Source: Apiotrichum sp. Y4204 (Eukaryota; Basidiomycota; Tremellomycetes; Trichosporonales; Trichosporonaceae). Taken from it: DNA of 64,000 nucleotides. The notes below the pieces were generated by a model. The model ran no database searches. It was not told the origin of the DNA and saw only the letters and a list, made by a program, of their open reading frames with translations. The stretch lies in NCBI GenBank assembly GCA_025531455.1, contig JAMYHL010000007.1:682001-746000 (forward strand). The letters run 5' to 3'. A program made the translations under genes and the position numbers. Shown in pieces: positions 48,321 through 57,910 of this stretch. Each line of letters starts with the position of its first letter. Within the stretch, counting starts at the first letter, position 1.

Positions 48321-49398
48321 CCCTGCGCGGCGCGTCGTACCTGCCGTTCGTTTGCATCCACCTCGAGCAATTCAATCCAACCAGTCACAGCCTGGAGCAT
48401 CCACTCTTCTCGTGCTGTAAGTACGTACATTTTGTGCCCTTCCGGCGCTGCGCGCTTCCAGTTATAGCCCCGCGTGTCAGCTGTGCGTCCCGGTTCCAGA
48501 TTCAGGTACCACCTCTTCTGCGGAATCGTCTAAATCGCGATTCATGTGGAACACGCAGCGCGGAGCATGCGGCTACACACCCGCACCAGTGTCTGGGGAT
48601 CTCGCAGTACTACTAGTGTTTTTCGAATGGCGCGTTCATTGGACAGTTTGTGCTCGCTGTGGGGGTCCATGGCGCCAGCGCGCCAGAAGCCCGATAGAGC
48701 TGGAACACGATCCCTGTGCGGACCTGTCTTGTGATCCTGTAATCCTGTCATAAAGGCTGTGGTACGTGGTACCTGTGGTCCTCTGTCCTGTGTCCTGTGC
48801 TGCCGCGGAGGGCCGCGATACGCGATACGAGACGACTCCAGGCCCAGAAGAGAGAATCTCGATCTGGCGGATAAGTGGTCGCGATCCAGCTGTCCACGGC
48901 GTGACGCGAACAAGCTCAACTAGCGCAAGTTCGAGTTACAGCTCCGAGCAGCGTCGGGTGTGAGGAGCGTAGCAGGCTGCTAGCACCTCACTGGTCGCTG
49001 GTCTGTCGGTTACGCTCCTGATCTCTCTCCTGAGGGTGGAATGCGCCGAGATGTCTCATGCATGTCTGAGCCCAGAGGGTCTAGCGCGAGCGGCATGGCC
49101 GCTGGCTTTGCGGCCATCAGCCATCATCAGGATATCAGCCGATGTGATGCCGCCAGATGCAAGCTGCAGGTTTGTCGAGCCGGTCGCCATCATTGTTGCG
49201 CGACTGGGACGCAGATCGTCCATCTTGGTCTGGTCTGTTTGGATATCATCGTAGCATTGTTCTCCTCTGATCTCATCTTGCATCGCCCTCCCAAGCACCT
49301 CTCACACTCTCTCACTCTCTTGCTCCCCACATTCATTAGATCCTTGATCCTCGACTGTCCTCTGTGACAGCTGCTCGCCAGCTGCAGCCCCACTCTCC

Positions 49399-49436
49399 CA
49401 ACTCCAACTCCAACTCCAACTCGGACTCCAACTCCA
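49399..49436. repeat. CAACTC hexamer tandem array, about 6 copies
   Basis: Read directly; one unit is altered to CGGACTC. It lies 30-65 bases before the start codon of the small membrane protein and so is probably transcribed leader. Confidence 0.8.
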
Positions 49437-49463
49437 TCCCAACCTTCAAATACCTCCCTCACA

Positions 49464-50017
49464 ATGGCGCCCTTCCCCCTCCCCTCTGACCCGAGCCCAA
49501 GCTCCTCCCCCTCGCCCATCTCCATCTCCCTCTCCAGCACCCTTCTCCGCCCCACCGCCACCCCGAGCACGACTCTCGTCTCCGAAGTCAACCCCCTCGG
49601 CCTGGACGGCAAGACCATCGCCGGCATCGTCGTCGCCATCCTCTTCGCCGCCGCCCTCATCGGCGGCATCGCGTACTGGCTCCTCTCTTGGCATCGCAGC
49701 CGGAACCGCCGCCTCATCGTGCCCGCTCTGGGGGTGAGTCTCAGCGAGTGTGTGTGGTGGATCGGATTCCGTATTCCCCTTTGAAGTGAAACCGTCGCGT
49801 CGCGCGCCGCGTTCCGAAACACTCCACCACTTCAACCACGCCCCCATCCGTTCCCCACTGACAGCAGCACAACCCTCACATCCGGCCGACGGACGAAAAG
49901 TACGAGCACGGGCACTACGAGAAGATGGCGTCGCCAGCCGTGAGCCCCGGCGTGAGTGCGCCGCCTTCGCCGGCCAAGGACGCTGCACGCGTGACGGTTG
50001 CAGACGTCTCCAAGTGA
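49464..50017 (+). CDS. Small single-pass membrane protein of unknown function (140 residues)
   Basis: Exons 49464-49733 and 49865-50017 (131-nt intron ending CTGACAGCAG) give 140 residues. There is no classical signal peptide: the first ~50 residues are Ser/Pro/Thr-rich (MAPFPLPSDPSPSSSP), then one membrane segment (IAGIVVAILFAAALIGGIAY), then basic SWHRSRNRR and a polar tail with His/Glu and Ser/Pro. The intron end is a NAGNAG; the more distal AG would drop a single Gln. The layout (Ser/Thr-rich outside, one helix, basic stop, short tail) resembles the larger protein at 9675-11636 and the next gene at 51453, but clear homology cannot be claimed by eye. Confidence 0.7.
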
Positions 50018-51452
50018 GGACACGAAGAGACCAAAACAACAGGAGGATCGGGTGGAGAGGGAATGTTTGTTCTCTCGTCCTCGCCTGATCCTCACCGATC
50101 GCCGTTCGATGATCGATATGCTCCACCCCTCGAACCGCGGTAGGCATACGGCTGAATGGATGGGCGGGCGTCGCACCGCGGCGCAGATATGGGATTTGAC
50201 TGGGTTGTCTATGGCGGATCTGGATCCGGCCGTTGGTTCTGTATTCGCATGAGAGAGATACAAGATACGAGATACAAGAGATGTTATATATTATTCGGTG
50301 GGGTACGACAGACGCTGGTCGGAAGGCGAGTGGTCGCGTGAGGCACTGGGGTGCTGGATAAACTCATGTGGGCTACGAGAACGCCAAGACCTTTACAACA
50401 GAGGTAGTACTAGTGGACGCGACCACGACCGCAACGACAGGACGCGACATGCCGTATCAAATGTCTGATGAGGACCGCCGACATCTGCAGGGAAGAATGG
50501 AAGGGAGGTTCCGGATCAAAGAGGCGCGATAGGCGGCCGCCAAGAACGCGATGACGCCCCGAGGATTCCACTCAATTGCGGACGGGCAACCCTACGCGCG
50601 TCAGGAGTGCGCCAAGCCCACTGCTATGCAGGTGCTGGGGACGCGGTAGCAGCTACGGTGTACCGCCAGTGGCGCGTAGGATATGCAGAGATCAGTCACA
50701 CAACGCTGTACTCTGTACAGATCGCACCGAGCGGCGTCGCGTGCCGTGCGGCGCGTTGCGAAGTGTGGCGGAATGTGTGCTTCGTCGCGGGGTATGCGGC
50801 TGGCCCAGCTACGTATCTGCTTTCCACTTTCTTTATTACCTCCAAGCTCCAAGTTACAGAAGATCCGCAACATAGCTGCCATCACCGCCTTTATGACCCA
50901 GTTGCGTTGCTTCACGACATGGCACAGGGTACTTTGTATGTCAAAGTCAAACCGGAACGAAAAAACAAGCACCGGGTGCCAAGCGGCGGACGGTGCTCGG
51001 CGCCAAGCCGCCACTCCTGTTGCGTAGGTGTGCACTTGACCTCGCAACACCGGAGGCACCGCGCAGCCTCGCGCAGTCCGCAGAGCAAACAGAGCGAGGA
51101 GGGCGAGGAATCTTCTCATGCCTCATGCTCCGGCGATGCAAGCTCATGCTCACCGACATGCTCAGGCTCAGCGGCCCGGTTGCCCTGCTGCCAGCTGCCC
51201 AGCTAAATCCAGCTCGGTGAGGATGAGGCAAATACTGCGCCGTTCCCACACGGCCCACTCTCTCGGCCACCGCCGTGCGATGCCGTTGCCGCTGTACTGT
51301 ACTCGCGACGCCTAGCCCGCCGAGCCTTGGCGCCGGGGCTGGATAACAGCAAAGCACCTCGCAGCTCCCAGCACCAGCTCGAGTTCCCAAGAGATAGATA
51401 AAGATAGACACGATGTATCCCCGCGTGAAAGCGCACACAACACCCCGCCAAC
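50018..51452. other. Gene-free intergenic region
   Basis: About 1.4 kb with no convincing frame, RNA gene or repeat. Confidence 0.45.
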
Positions 51453-51951
51453 ATGCTGTTTGCCATTCTCCTCGCTTTCGCACCTACCGTCTCGGCGCGC
51501 GCCCACGGCGTGTGGACCGACCCGGAGATGATTTCCTCGGGAGAGATCGCAGGAATCGTGATCGGGGCAATCAGTGCCGTCCTGCTCGTCATCGCCGCCG
51601 CCTTCTTGTTCATCTACATTCGCCGCCGGGGTGTGCCGTGTTCCTGTCGCCGGAGGGCGTACAAGGTGGAGAAAGAGGCCAGCGCCGACCCCGAGAGCGC
51701 AGCGGGCCTGCGCGCACCGCCTGCCATGGCACCGATGGCGGCGCCCATGGCCACATCTACGAGACTACCGCACAAGGAGGCGGCCGACGAGCTCGCGCCC
51801 CCGCCGCCGATTGGGGGTGGAGGCGGAAGACGCCAGATGCAGCAGGTACGTTCTGCGCAGAGATGGGTGCTGACTGCAGACGCAGCGTGGGCCGTTCATG
51901 GCGCAGGCCAACTTTTCGGCAGACGGAGACGAGCGCATGTTGTGGAACTAA
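51453..51951 (+). CDS. Small type I membrane protein of unknown function (154 residues)
   Basis: Exons 51453-51845 and 51880-51951 (34-nt intron, GTACGT donor, CTGACTGCAG end) give 154 residues. A signal peptide (MLFAILLAFAPTVSARA) leaves a very short outer segment of ~15 residues, then one helix (IAGIVIGAISAVLLVIAAAF), a basic RRRG stop and a Cys cluster (VPCSCRRR) that could be palmitoylated (inference). The cytoplasmic tail of ~95 residues is Ala/Pro/Met- and Gly-rich, ending ERMLWN. The IAGIV(I/V) start of the membrane helix is shared with the 140-residue protein 1.4 kb upstream on the same strand, so a tandem duplication is possible but unproven. Confidence 0.72.
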
Positions 51952-52326
51952 GAGGATGGAGAAAGGAGCAAGGAGAACGGGAATGAAAACGAGAAGAGTA
52001 CGAGAGGAGAGGTATAGGGGAGTCGGAGACGCTCGTGATGGGCGAGAGGAAACGAGGAGTGGACTCCTGCACCCGGACTTTGTCATTTCTGTAGTCGCTA
52101 GTGAGACGCTGCCGCCCGACACGCAGGCACCAACGGACTATCATATTAGTATGTACGACTGGACTGTTACTGGCTTGAGAACAACAAATCGGTGAGAGTA
52201 ACTGCCGACAAAACCCGTCCGGCACACGTTCTGTACAGACGCCACATCATCAGTCTCATGATCATGTAGCAGACGTCCACACACCACGACACCCACGCAT
52301 TGCTAGTGCATCCCATCTACACATCC
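51952..52326. other. Intergenic region between convergent genes
   Basis: 375 bases between two 3' ends, presumably both 3' UTRs; AT-richer around 52140-52270. Nothing else seen. Confidence 0.5.
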
Positions 52327-53274
52327 TCAGAGCTTGGTCTCGCGCGACCGGCGGAGCTGGAACGCGCGGTCCGTCACGTCGGGGTACGGCACCTCCTTCT
52401 GGCGCGCCATCTGGTCCGCGACGTCCTGGTAGATGTTTTCCTGCGGTCAGCGCACTGCCAACAAATATATCCGCCAAATCATCATTCATCACCCACCTTG
52501 ATAGTCCCCCACGCGCCGAGACGCACGTTCGGGGCATACTGCTCGCCGAGCGCGACCGCACGCTCGGCCAGCTGCTCGGGCTCGACGACTTCGTGCGCGA
52601 TGCCCGAGGCGAGGAGCTCGGGCTGCGACCACCGCTTGCCGAGGACAGCCTCCTGGAGGACGTTGGGGGTCATCTTGGCGCGCATGATCGCTGCTGGGGG
52701 TCCAGGGATGGGAACGCCAATAAGGAGCTGCGGTTAGCCACATTACAGGGTGTGAACTTGACGCACCTCGTTGAGCGACCACAGCGCGCGGCCGGCAGTC
52801 GCGAGGCGGTAGTCGCAGCACAGCGCGGTGATCATCCCACCTGCGAACGCTGTCGTCAGTCAAACCAATAAACCCACGCACCGTGGCCGTTCACCGCAGC
52901 GACAGTGATGAGGGGAAAGGTGAGGAGGCGGTAGTTGACCCTGTTGAACACGTCTTCCGTTAGCCCTGCCGGTGTCCATTCTCACTGTGCACGAAATCGG
53001 GGTTCTTGAGGAGCTCGGGGTCGCTCAGGCCATTACTGAAAAACTTGGGGATGTCAGAGGTGACGACCAGCGCGCCGCCCGTCTTGTCCGCGTCGGCCCG
53101 TCCGCGGTTCTCGTCCCGCCATGCGGCCTCGACCTCATCGAGGCGCTCCGCGAGCTGGTCAAACACTTGCGGCGAGAGGCGGTTGTCGGGGGGCGCCGCG
53201 AGCCCGACCTGCCACACTGTCGGGCGCGGGCGCGTCAGGTTCCATGCGTTGCGGACGGCCGAGGTGATGCGCAT
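52327..53274 (-). CDS. Enoyl-CoA hydratase/isomerase family protein, probable enoyl-CoA isomerase
   Basis: Crotonase-fold enzyme of fatty acid beta-oxidation, probably moving cis/trans-3 double bonds to trans-2 (Eci1-like). Five exons on the minus strand (53274-52986, 52953-52882, 52849-52767, 52727-52497, 52440-52327) give 262 residues, the family length. Motifs: GGALVVTSDIPKFFSNGLD-like region (here IPKFFSNGLS), first oxyanion-hole strand; NGHAFAGGMITALCCDYR, second oxyanion hole and helix; then LWSLNELLIGVPIPGPP, where hydratases and isomerases carry catalytic Glu. The sequence ends RSRETKL, which resembles a weak peroxisomal PTS1 (TKL for SKL). Two introns are only 32 nt each (52985-52954 and 52881-52850) and are needed to restore frame around the conserved motifs. 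Plain hydratase activity is the alternative. Confidence 0.88.
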
Positions 53275-54366
53275 CGTGAGTGTGCGTGCAAGGTCAAGTT
53301 GATAATGGCAGAAAATGTTGACCGTGGATCTCGATGGACAAACCTCACAGGCAAGGTCGGAATTAACCGATTACCGGCCGGGCACTAGGAATGGACCCGG
53401 CTTTCGGTTATCTCGCGAATCGGCGCCTTCTAATGGAACATCTTTTTGCGCCCCATTCCTTCCAGACAATCGTCCTGCAAATGCATAAAGGGGATCGGCG
53501 GATCGGCGGATCGACAGTATCTGAATGCATGCATGCATATCTCCAGGCACTCAGGCTCACATAATCTCCAAAAAGGTTGAGTCAGGCTGCTTGATTCGCT
53601 CGTGAAGTTGAACCACAACCGCAGGTGAGGCCCTCTCCTTACCCCCACTCCCGGATGTCCGAGGGGATCGAACTCTAGGAGGTGCAACTTCCAGAAGTGG
53701 TTGCGGACCCAGTAGTCTTCCCGGTACGCTACTGATGCCTGTACAAAATAATAATTTCAAGTTGGGCTTTGGGACATAGTGTACCCACCAAGACATTAAT
53801 GCTATAGCTGTGGAAAATCGTGTTCACCGCGCCAGTTCGAGCTTCAGGGGGGGGTCATGTCGATGGTCCCCCTGTCTTTCTTCTTCATGCTCAAGTTAGG
53901 GCCCAGCGCCGTATGCTCTGCCCCGGAGCGTTGACACAAAGGGCGTATGCAGCTGTATCGTAATGTCACCCGCGCCCCTGTTGTCGAAGCCCAGAGGTCG
54001 TCTCTCCGCCACCAATCCACCACACTCCCTCCAGGGCCCCAACAGCCACTCTCGTCTCAATAATGTGCTTGGCTACAGCTTCGGCAGAACCGATCCCTCC
54101 GCAAATCATACTGGTGAAGCTAGAGGTGTACGAGCTGATCGAATGATCTTTGGAATGTGAGACCGCCGAGACTGCATGGATGGCGCGTGCGTGATGCGTG
54201 GCGCTGTGAAGAGCCATTTGCTATTTTCCCACGGTGGCTTTCGGTGGCAGTGACGTTGCGCCACCCACCTGGCGAGCAATGAGTCAAGAGGAGGCAAGCA
54301 AGCGTACGCGTACGAGCATAAGCGTCCTCTCTCCGCAAGTCGCATCAACAACATCCACTCACACCC
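53275..54366. other. Gene-free intergenic region
   Basis: About 1.1 kb. It holds a GATCGGCG array (53493-53512) and a B-box-like GAGTTCGATCCCC on the minus strand near 53660-53672 that does not fold into a tRNA. No coding frame is convincing. The last ~100 bases are the Vps26 promoter/leader. Confidence 0.45.
53493..53512. repeat. GATCGGCG octamer array
   Basis: Two and a half copies read directly; the same family as the arrays at 11903-11940 and 57539-57559. Confidence 0.75.
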
Positions 54367-55639
54367 ATGTCCTCATTCTTCGGCTTTGCGTCGGCGCCTG
54401 TCGACGTCGAGATCCGCCTTGCGGGCGAGGACGAGCGGCGAATCGTCGAGGTGAAAGGCGACAAGGACAGGAAAGAGCTGTGTCCCGTGTATCTCGATGG
54501 CGAGAGTGTCGATGGCCAGGTGGGTGGTATGAAGATGGGGAATGCAGAGCGTTGCGATCCCGTTCGCCGTGTGCTTTGTTGCTGATTTTTCAGGTCGTGG
54601 TGCGCGTCAAGGACGGGAAGAAGTTCCAACACGATGGCATCAGGATCGAGCTCGTCGGGTCGATTGGTGAGTGCTGGGTCTTGGTCGGCTAGGACGGCTG
54701 GTTGCAATTACTTGGTCGGACCCATACCATGCGTTGACCATTTCCCCACTTGCACTCACTTTCCATTCTGACAGCAGAACTCTTCCCCGACCGCGGGAAT
54801 CACTACGAGTTTGTCTCCCTCAGCCAGGAGCTTGCGGGTCCGGGGGAGATGCGCCAAGCGCAGACGTTCGACTTTACGTTCAAGAATGTCGAGAAGCAGT
54901 ACGAGAGCTATGCGGGTATTAACGTCAAGTTGCGGTGAGTGTGGTATGAGGGAGGGGTTGGATCTGGGCGCGAGCTGTGCCGCTTCGGAGCCAGCTCGAA
55001 GAAGTCTGTCCTTAATCCCCCGCGCACCCTTAACCGCACCCCACTGATCCCAGTTACTTCATCCGCGTGACCCTCATGCGGCGCATTGGCGAGGTGGTCA
55101 AGGAGCGCGAGTTTTGGGTACACTCGTACAACATGCCGCCGGGCACGACGACGAGCGACAAGATGGAGGTCGGCATCGAGGACTGCCTGCACATTGAGTT
55201 TGAGTACAACAAGGCAAAGTGGGTGCTTGCCGCGGGACTCTCTGACAGTAGATACCATCTCAAGGACGTGATCGTGGGCAAGATCTACTTTTTGCTCGTG
55301 CGCATCAAGATCAAGCACATGGAACTGAGCATTATCCGGCGCGAGACGACAGGCGCCGCGCCAAACCAGTACAATGAGAGCGAGACGATTACAAAGTTTG
55401 AGATTATGGACGGCGCGCCTGTCCGCGGCGAGACGATCCCGATCCGCCTCTTCCTCGGCGGGTTTGAGCTTACCCCGACGTTCCGCGACGTTAACAAGAA
55501 GTTTTCGGTCAGGTACTACCTCAACCTCGTGTTGATAGATGAGGAGAACAGGCGATACTTTAAGCAGCACGAGATTACTGTGTATCGTATCCCGTGAGTC
55601 TGGCTGTGTGGACAGAGCTGACGTATGAGTGAAAACTAG
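54367..55639 (+). CDS. VPS26: Retromer subunit Vps26
   Basis: Arrestin-fold subunit of the retromer trimer (Vps26-Vps29-Vps35), which recycles receptors from endosomes. Exons 54367-54519, 54594-54666, 54778-54934, 55054-55218, 55252-55593 and 55630-55639 give 299 residues. Family signatures: start MSSFFGFASAPVDVEIRL, HYEFVSLSQELAGPGEM, YAGINVKLRYFIRVTL, REFWVHSY, VGIEDCLHIEFEYNK, YHLKDVIVGKIYFLLVRIK, HMELSIIRRE, PVRGETIPIRLFL. The 33-nt intron at 55219-55251 is open in frame but its removal restores the conserved EYNKAKYHLKD. The last exon codes only the tail EN and stop after a 36-nt intron; without it the protein would end two residues earlier at a TGA. Intron 2 ends CTGACAGCAG; the distal AG gives the conserved GSIELF. 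Confidence 0.95.
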
Positions 55640-55973
55640 AGGAAGGGGATGGACGATGGGACCGCTGACAGGCGGAGATGGCAGTACAGATACCCGCATG
55701 ATGCACTACGTTGTTAATGATGTGAGCTAGGAGAAGCAGGCGGTAGGTGGATGGCAGATGGCCAGAAGGTCAGTAAAGGTTGAAAGGGACATTCATCGCC
55801 CAAGCTGCCACCCGTCTCTGCTGCTCACCAAGAAAAGCCATCTGTAATGTGGCAGATCAACAGGAATGACACGCCCACTATCAGGTCACGTCAGCCTATG
55901 CCAGTTGCACCCCAACCAACTCTCCAAAATCCCGTAATCACTGCATAGTTCACAAATCTATCCTCACTAACAT
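55640..55973. other. Intergenic region between convergent genes
   Basis: 334 bases between the 3' ends of Vps26 and the aminotransferase, presumably 3' UTRs. No feature seen. Confidence 0.5.
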
Positions 55974-57396
55974 CTACGCCTTCCAGGTGCCCTCCTTGTC
56001 CATCATCTCAAGCACGCTCTCCATGACATCCGCGGCGTGGTCAACCTCCTCGGTAGACACAATCAGCGGCGGGATACACCGGACCGCGTCCTTGCCAGCA
56101 GTGAGGAGGAGGACGCCGCGCTCGCGTGCGCGCTTGACGACCTCGGCGGGGGCAGCCTCATTTTTGAACGGGATACCGCGGATCAGACCGCGGCCACGCA
56201 CCTCGTCCTTGATCAGGTCGGGGAACAGCTTTGGCAGGCGCGCGAGGCGCGCGTCGAGCGCGTCCGCGCTCTTCCGCATATTGCGCGAAAACTCGGGAGA
56301 CGACAGGCGCGCCAGCACGTGTCGGCCGAGGGCGGCGGCGAGCGGCTGGCCGCCAAAGGTGGTTCCGTGTGCGCCGACGCCGATCGCGTCCGCCACGCTG
56401 TCGCGGACGAGAATCGCACCGATCGGGAAACCGTTCGCGAGCGGCTTGGCCATCGTCACCATGTCGGGGTGGGCTTCGGCGGGAAGAGACGAGTGCGCCC
56501 ACATTGTGCCCGAGCGGAAGAGACCGCACTGGATCTCGTCGTAGATGAGCACGGCGCCGACTTCGCGGCACCGCTTCGCGAGGGCGGTGAGGAACTCGGG
56601 GGTCGCGGTGCCGACGCCGCCCTCGCCCTGGATCGGCTCAATGATGACGCCGCACACGTTTTCGTCGACGAGCTCGGGGATCGCCGCAATGTCGTTGTAC
56701 GTGCCCACACGGACGCCGGGGATCAGCGGCGCAAACGGCGCCTGGTACTTCGGGTTCGGGGTGCAGCTGAGTGCGCCCATCGAGCGGCCGTGGAACGCGT
56801 TGGAGAAGCACACGATCCCGGTCTTGTTCTCTCCACCGCGATCCTTGCCAACCTTGCGTGCGAACTTGAGTGCGCCCTCGTTCGCCTCGGTGCCCGAGTT
56901 GGAAAAGAAGACCTTTGCGCCATTAGTAGCGTCGAGGCCGAGGCCACCGTGCTCCCGCGTCCGCTCGACAAGCGCCTTTGCGAGCCCGCCGGCATGCTCG
57001 TTCCAGTACACGTTCGACACGTGCTGCAGCTTGTTGGCCTGCTCGGCCATGACGCTGTTCAGGCGCGCGTCCGAATGGCCGAGCGCAGTGACCGCGATAC
57101 CCGCCGAGAAGTCGAGGTACGTCCGCCCCATCGAGTCCTTGAGCTCGCACCCATGGCCCGACTTGAAGAGGATCGGCGGGCGCGCATACGTGTTGAGGAG
57201 GTAGTTGCTGTGCTCGGCGATCATGTCGTGCGTCGCCTGCGGCGCGGACTCGTCGGGGTGCGTCACGGAAGTGTACTGTGTGTTCGGCTGTGGTCAGAGT
57301 ATGGTAGGGAGATGCACGCACCTTGAGACCCGAGGCGGTCGCGTATGTGCGCGCGGTGCGCGCGGCGCGCACGGCAGTGAGGCGGGTACGAAGCAT
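55974..57396 (-). CDS. ARG8: Acetylornithine aminotransferase, mitochondrial
   Basis: PLP enzyme of arginine biosynthesis, converting N-acetylglutamate semialdehyde to N-acetylornithine in mitochondria. Exons on the minus strand 57396-57322 and 57287-55974 give 462 residues. The N-terminus MLRTRLTAVRAARTARTYAT is a typical Arg-rich amphipathic presequence. Class III aminotransferase motifs follow: YLDFSAGIAVTALGH, FFSNSGTEANEGALKFAR, FHGRSMGALSCT, GVIIEPIQGEGGV, LIYDEIQCGLFRSG, PLP lysine in TMAKPLANGFPIGA, and GTTFGGQPLAAA. Two acceptors 12 bases apart fit the single intron; the one right after CTGACCACAG is chosen because it follows the branch-distance rule, the other would drop four residues (PNTQ). 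It is divergent from Gtr2 across 514 bases. Ornithine aminotransferase is a related alternative, less likely given the presequence and motifs. Confidence 0.93.
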
Positions 57397-57910
57397 CGTG
57401 AGAGAGAGGGAGATGGGAGAAAGTGAGGTGGGTGGGGAACTTTTATCTTTCGCTGTGTAGGTTCCCGATTTTCGACTCAGCCGGCCTCGTTATCGGTTGA
57501 AAGCGACGGAGTCGAGTCGAATGTCCGCCCGCAAGCCCGCCGATCCGCCGATCCGCCGACTCCGCCGCCGAATCCGACTCCGATACGCGGGAGTAAATTT
57601 GCACAATTGACGCGGTCGCGCGGTCAGCGCCGGTCCTGGTCAGCTGCAGAGCCGTGCATGCCGATGGACTGTAGTATGTAGTACACCGTAGGCTGGCATG
57701 GCTGGTGGCTGGTGGAATGGTGGAATGGTGGACCGCATGGACTGGTGCCGAGTGGCTGCCGTGGATTGTGGGATGACGTCGGATCCCAAGGCAAGCACCT
57801 CTATCTCGGAATTGTTGCCTCCTCTTCAACCACCACCACCACCATCCCCATCAACGTCGCAACGCACGTTCTTTAACCCTCTCTCCCACTTCCCGTCTCC
57901 CCCCACTTCC
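57397..57910. promoter_or_regulatory. Shared divergent promoter region, ARG8 / GTR2
   Basis: 514 bases between two start codons. It includes a GGCGGATC-type repeat (57539-57559, minus-strand sense), a TGGTGGAATGG duplication (about 57705-57735) and C/A-rich leader before the GTR2 ATG. No bZIP Gcn4-type TGACTCA is seen; a half-like TTTTCGACTCAG occurs at about 57471. Confidence 0.45.
57539..57559. repeat. CGATCCGC octamer array (reverse complement of GATCGGCG type)
   Basis: Two and a half copies read directly, inside the ARG8/GTR2 divergent promoter. Confidence 0.75.

Larger units (their letters stand above)
47858..49463. other. Gene-free intergenic region with G-rich and hexamer repeats
   Basis: No coding frame is convincing. 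It contains a run of G blocks (48273-48320) and a CAACTC hexamer array (49399-49436) just before the next ATG, inside the likely 5' leader. Confidence 0.45.

Noticed and set aside
53655..53680. B-box-like GAGTTCGATCCCC on the minus strand suggesting a tRNA
   Set aside because: Flanking bases do not form T, anticodon or acceptor stems.
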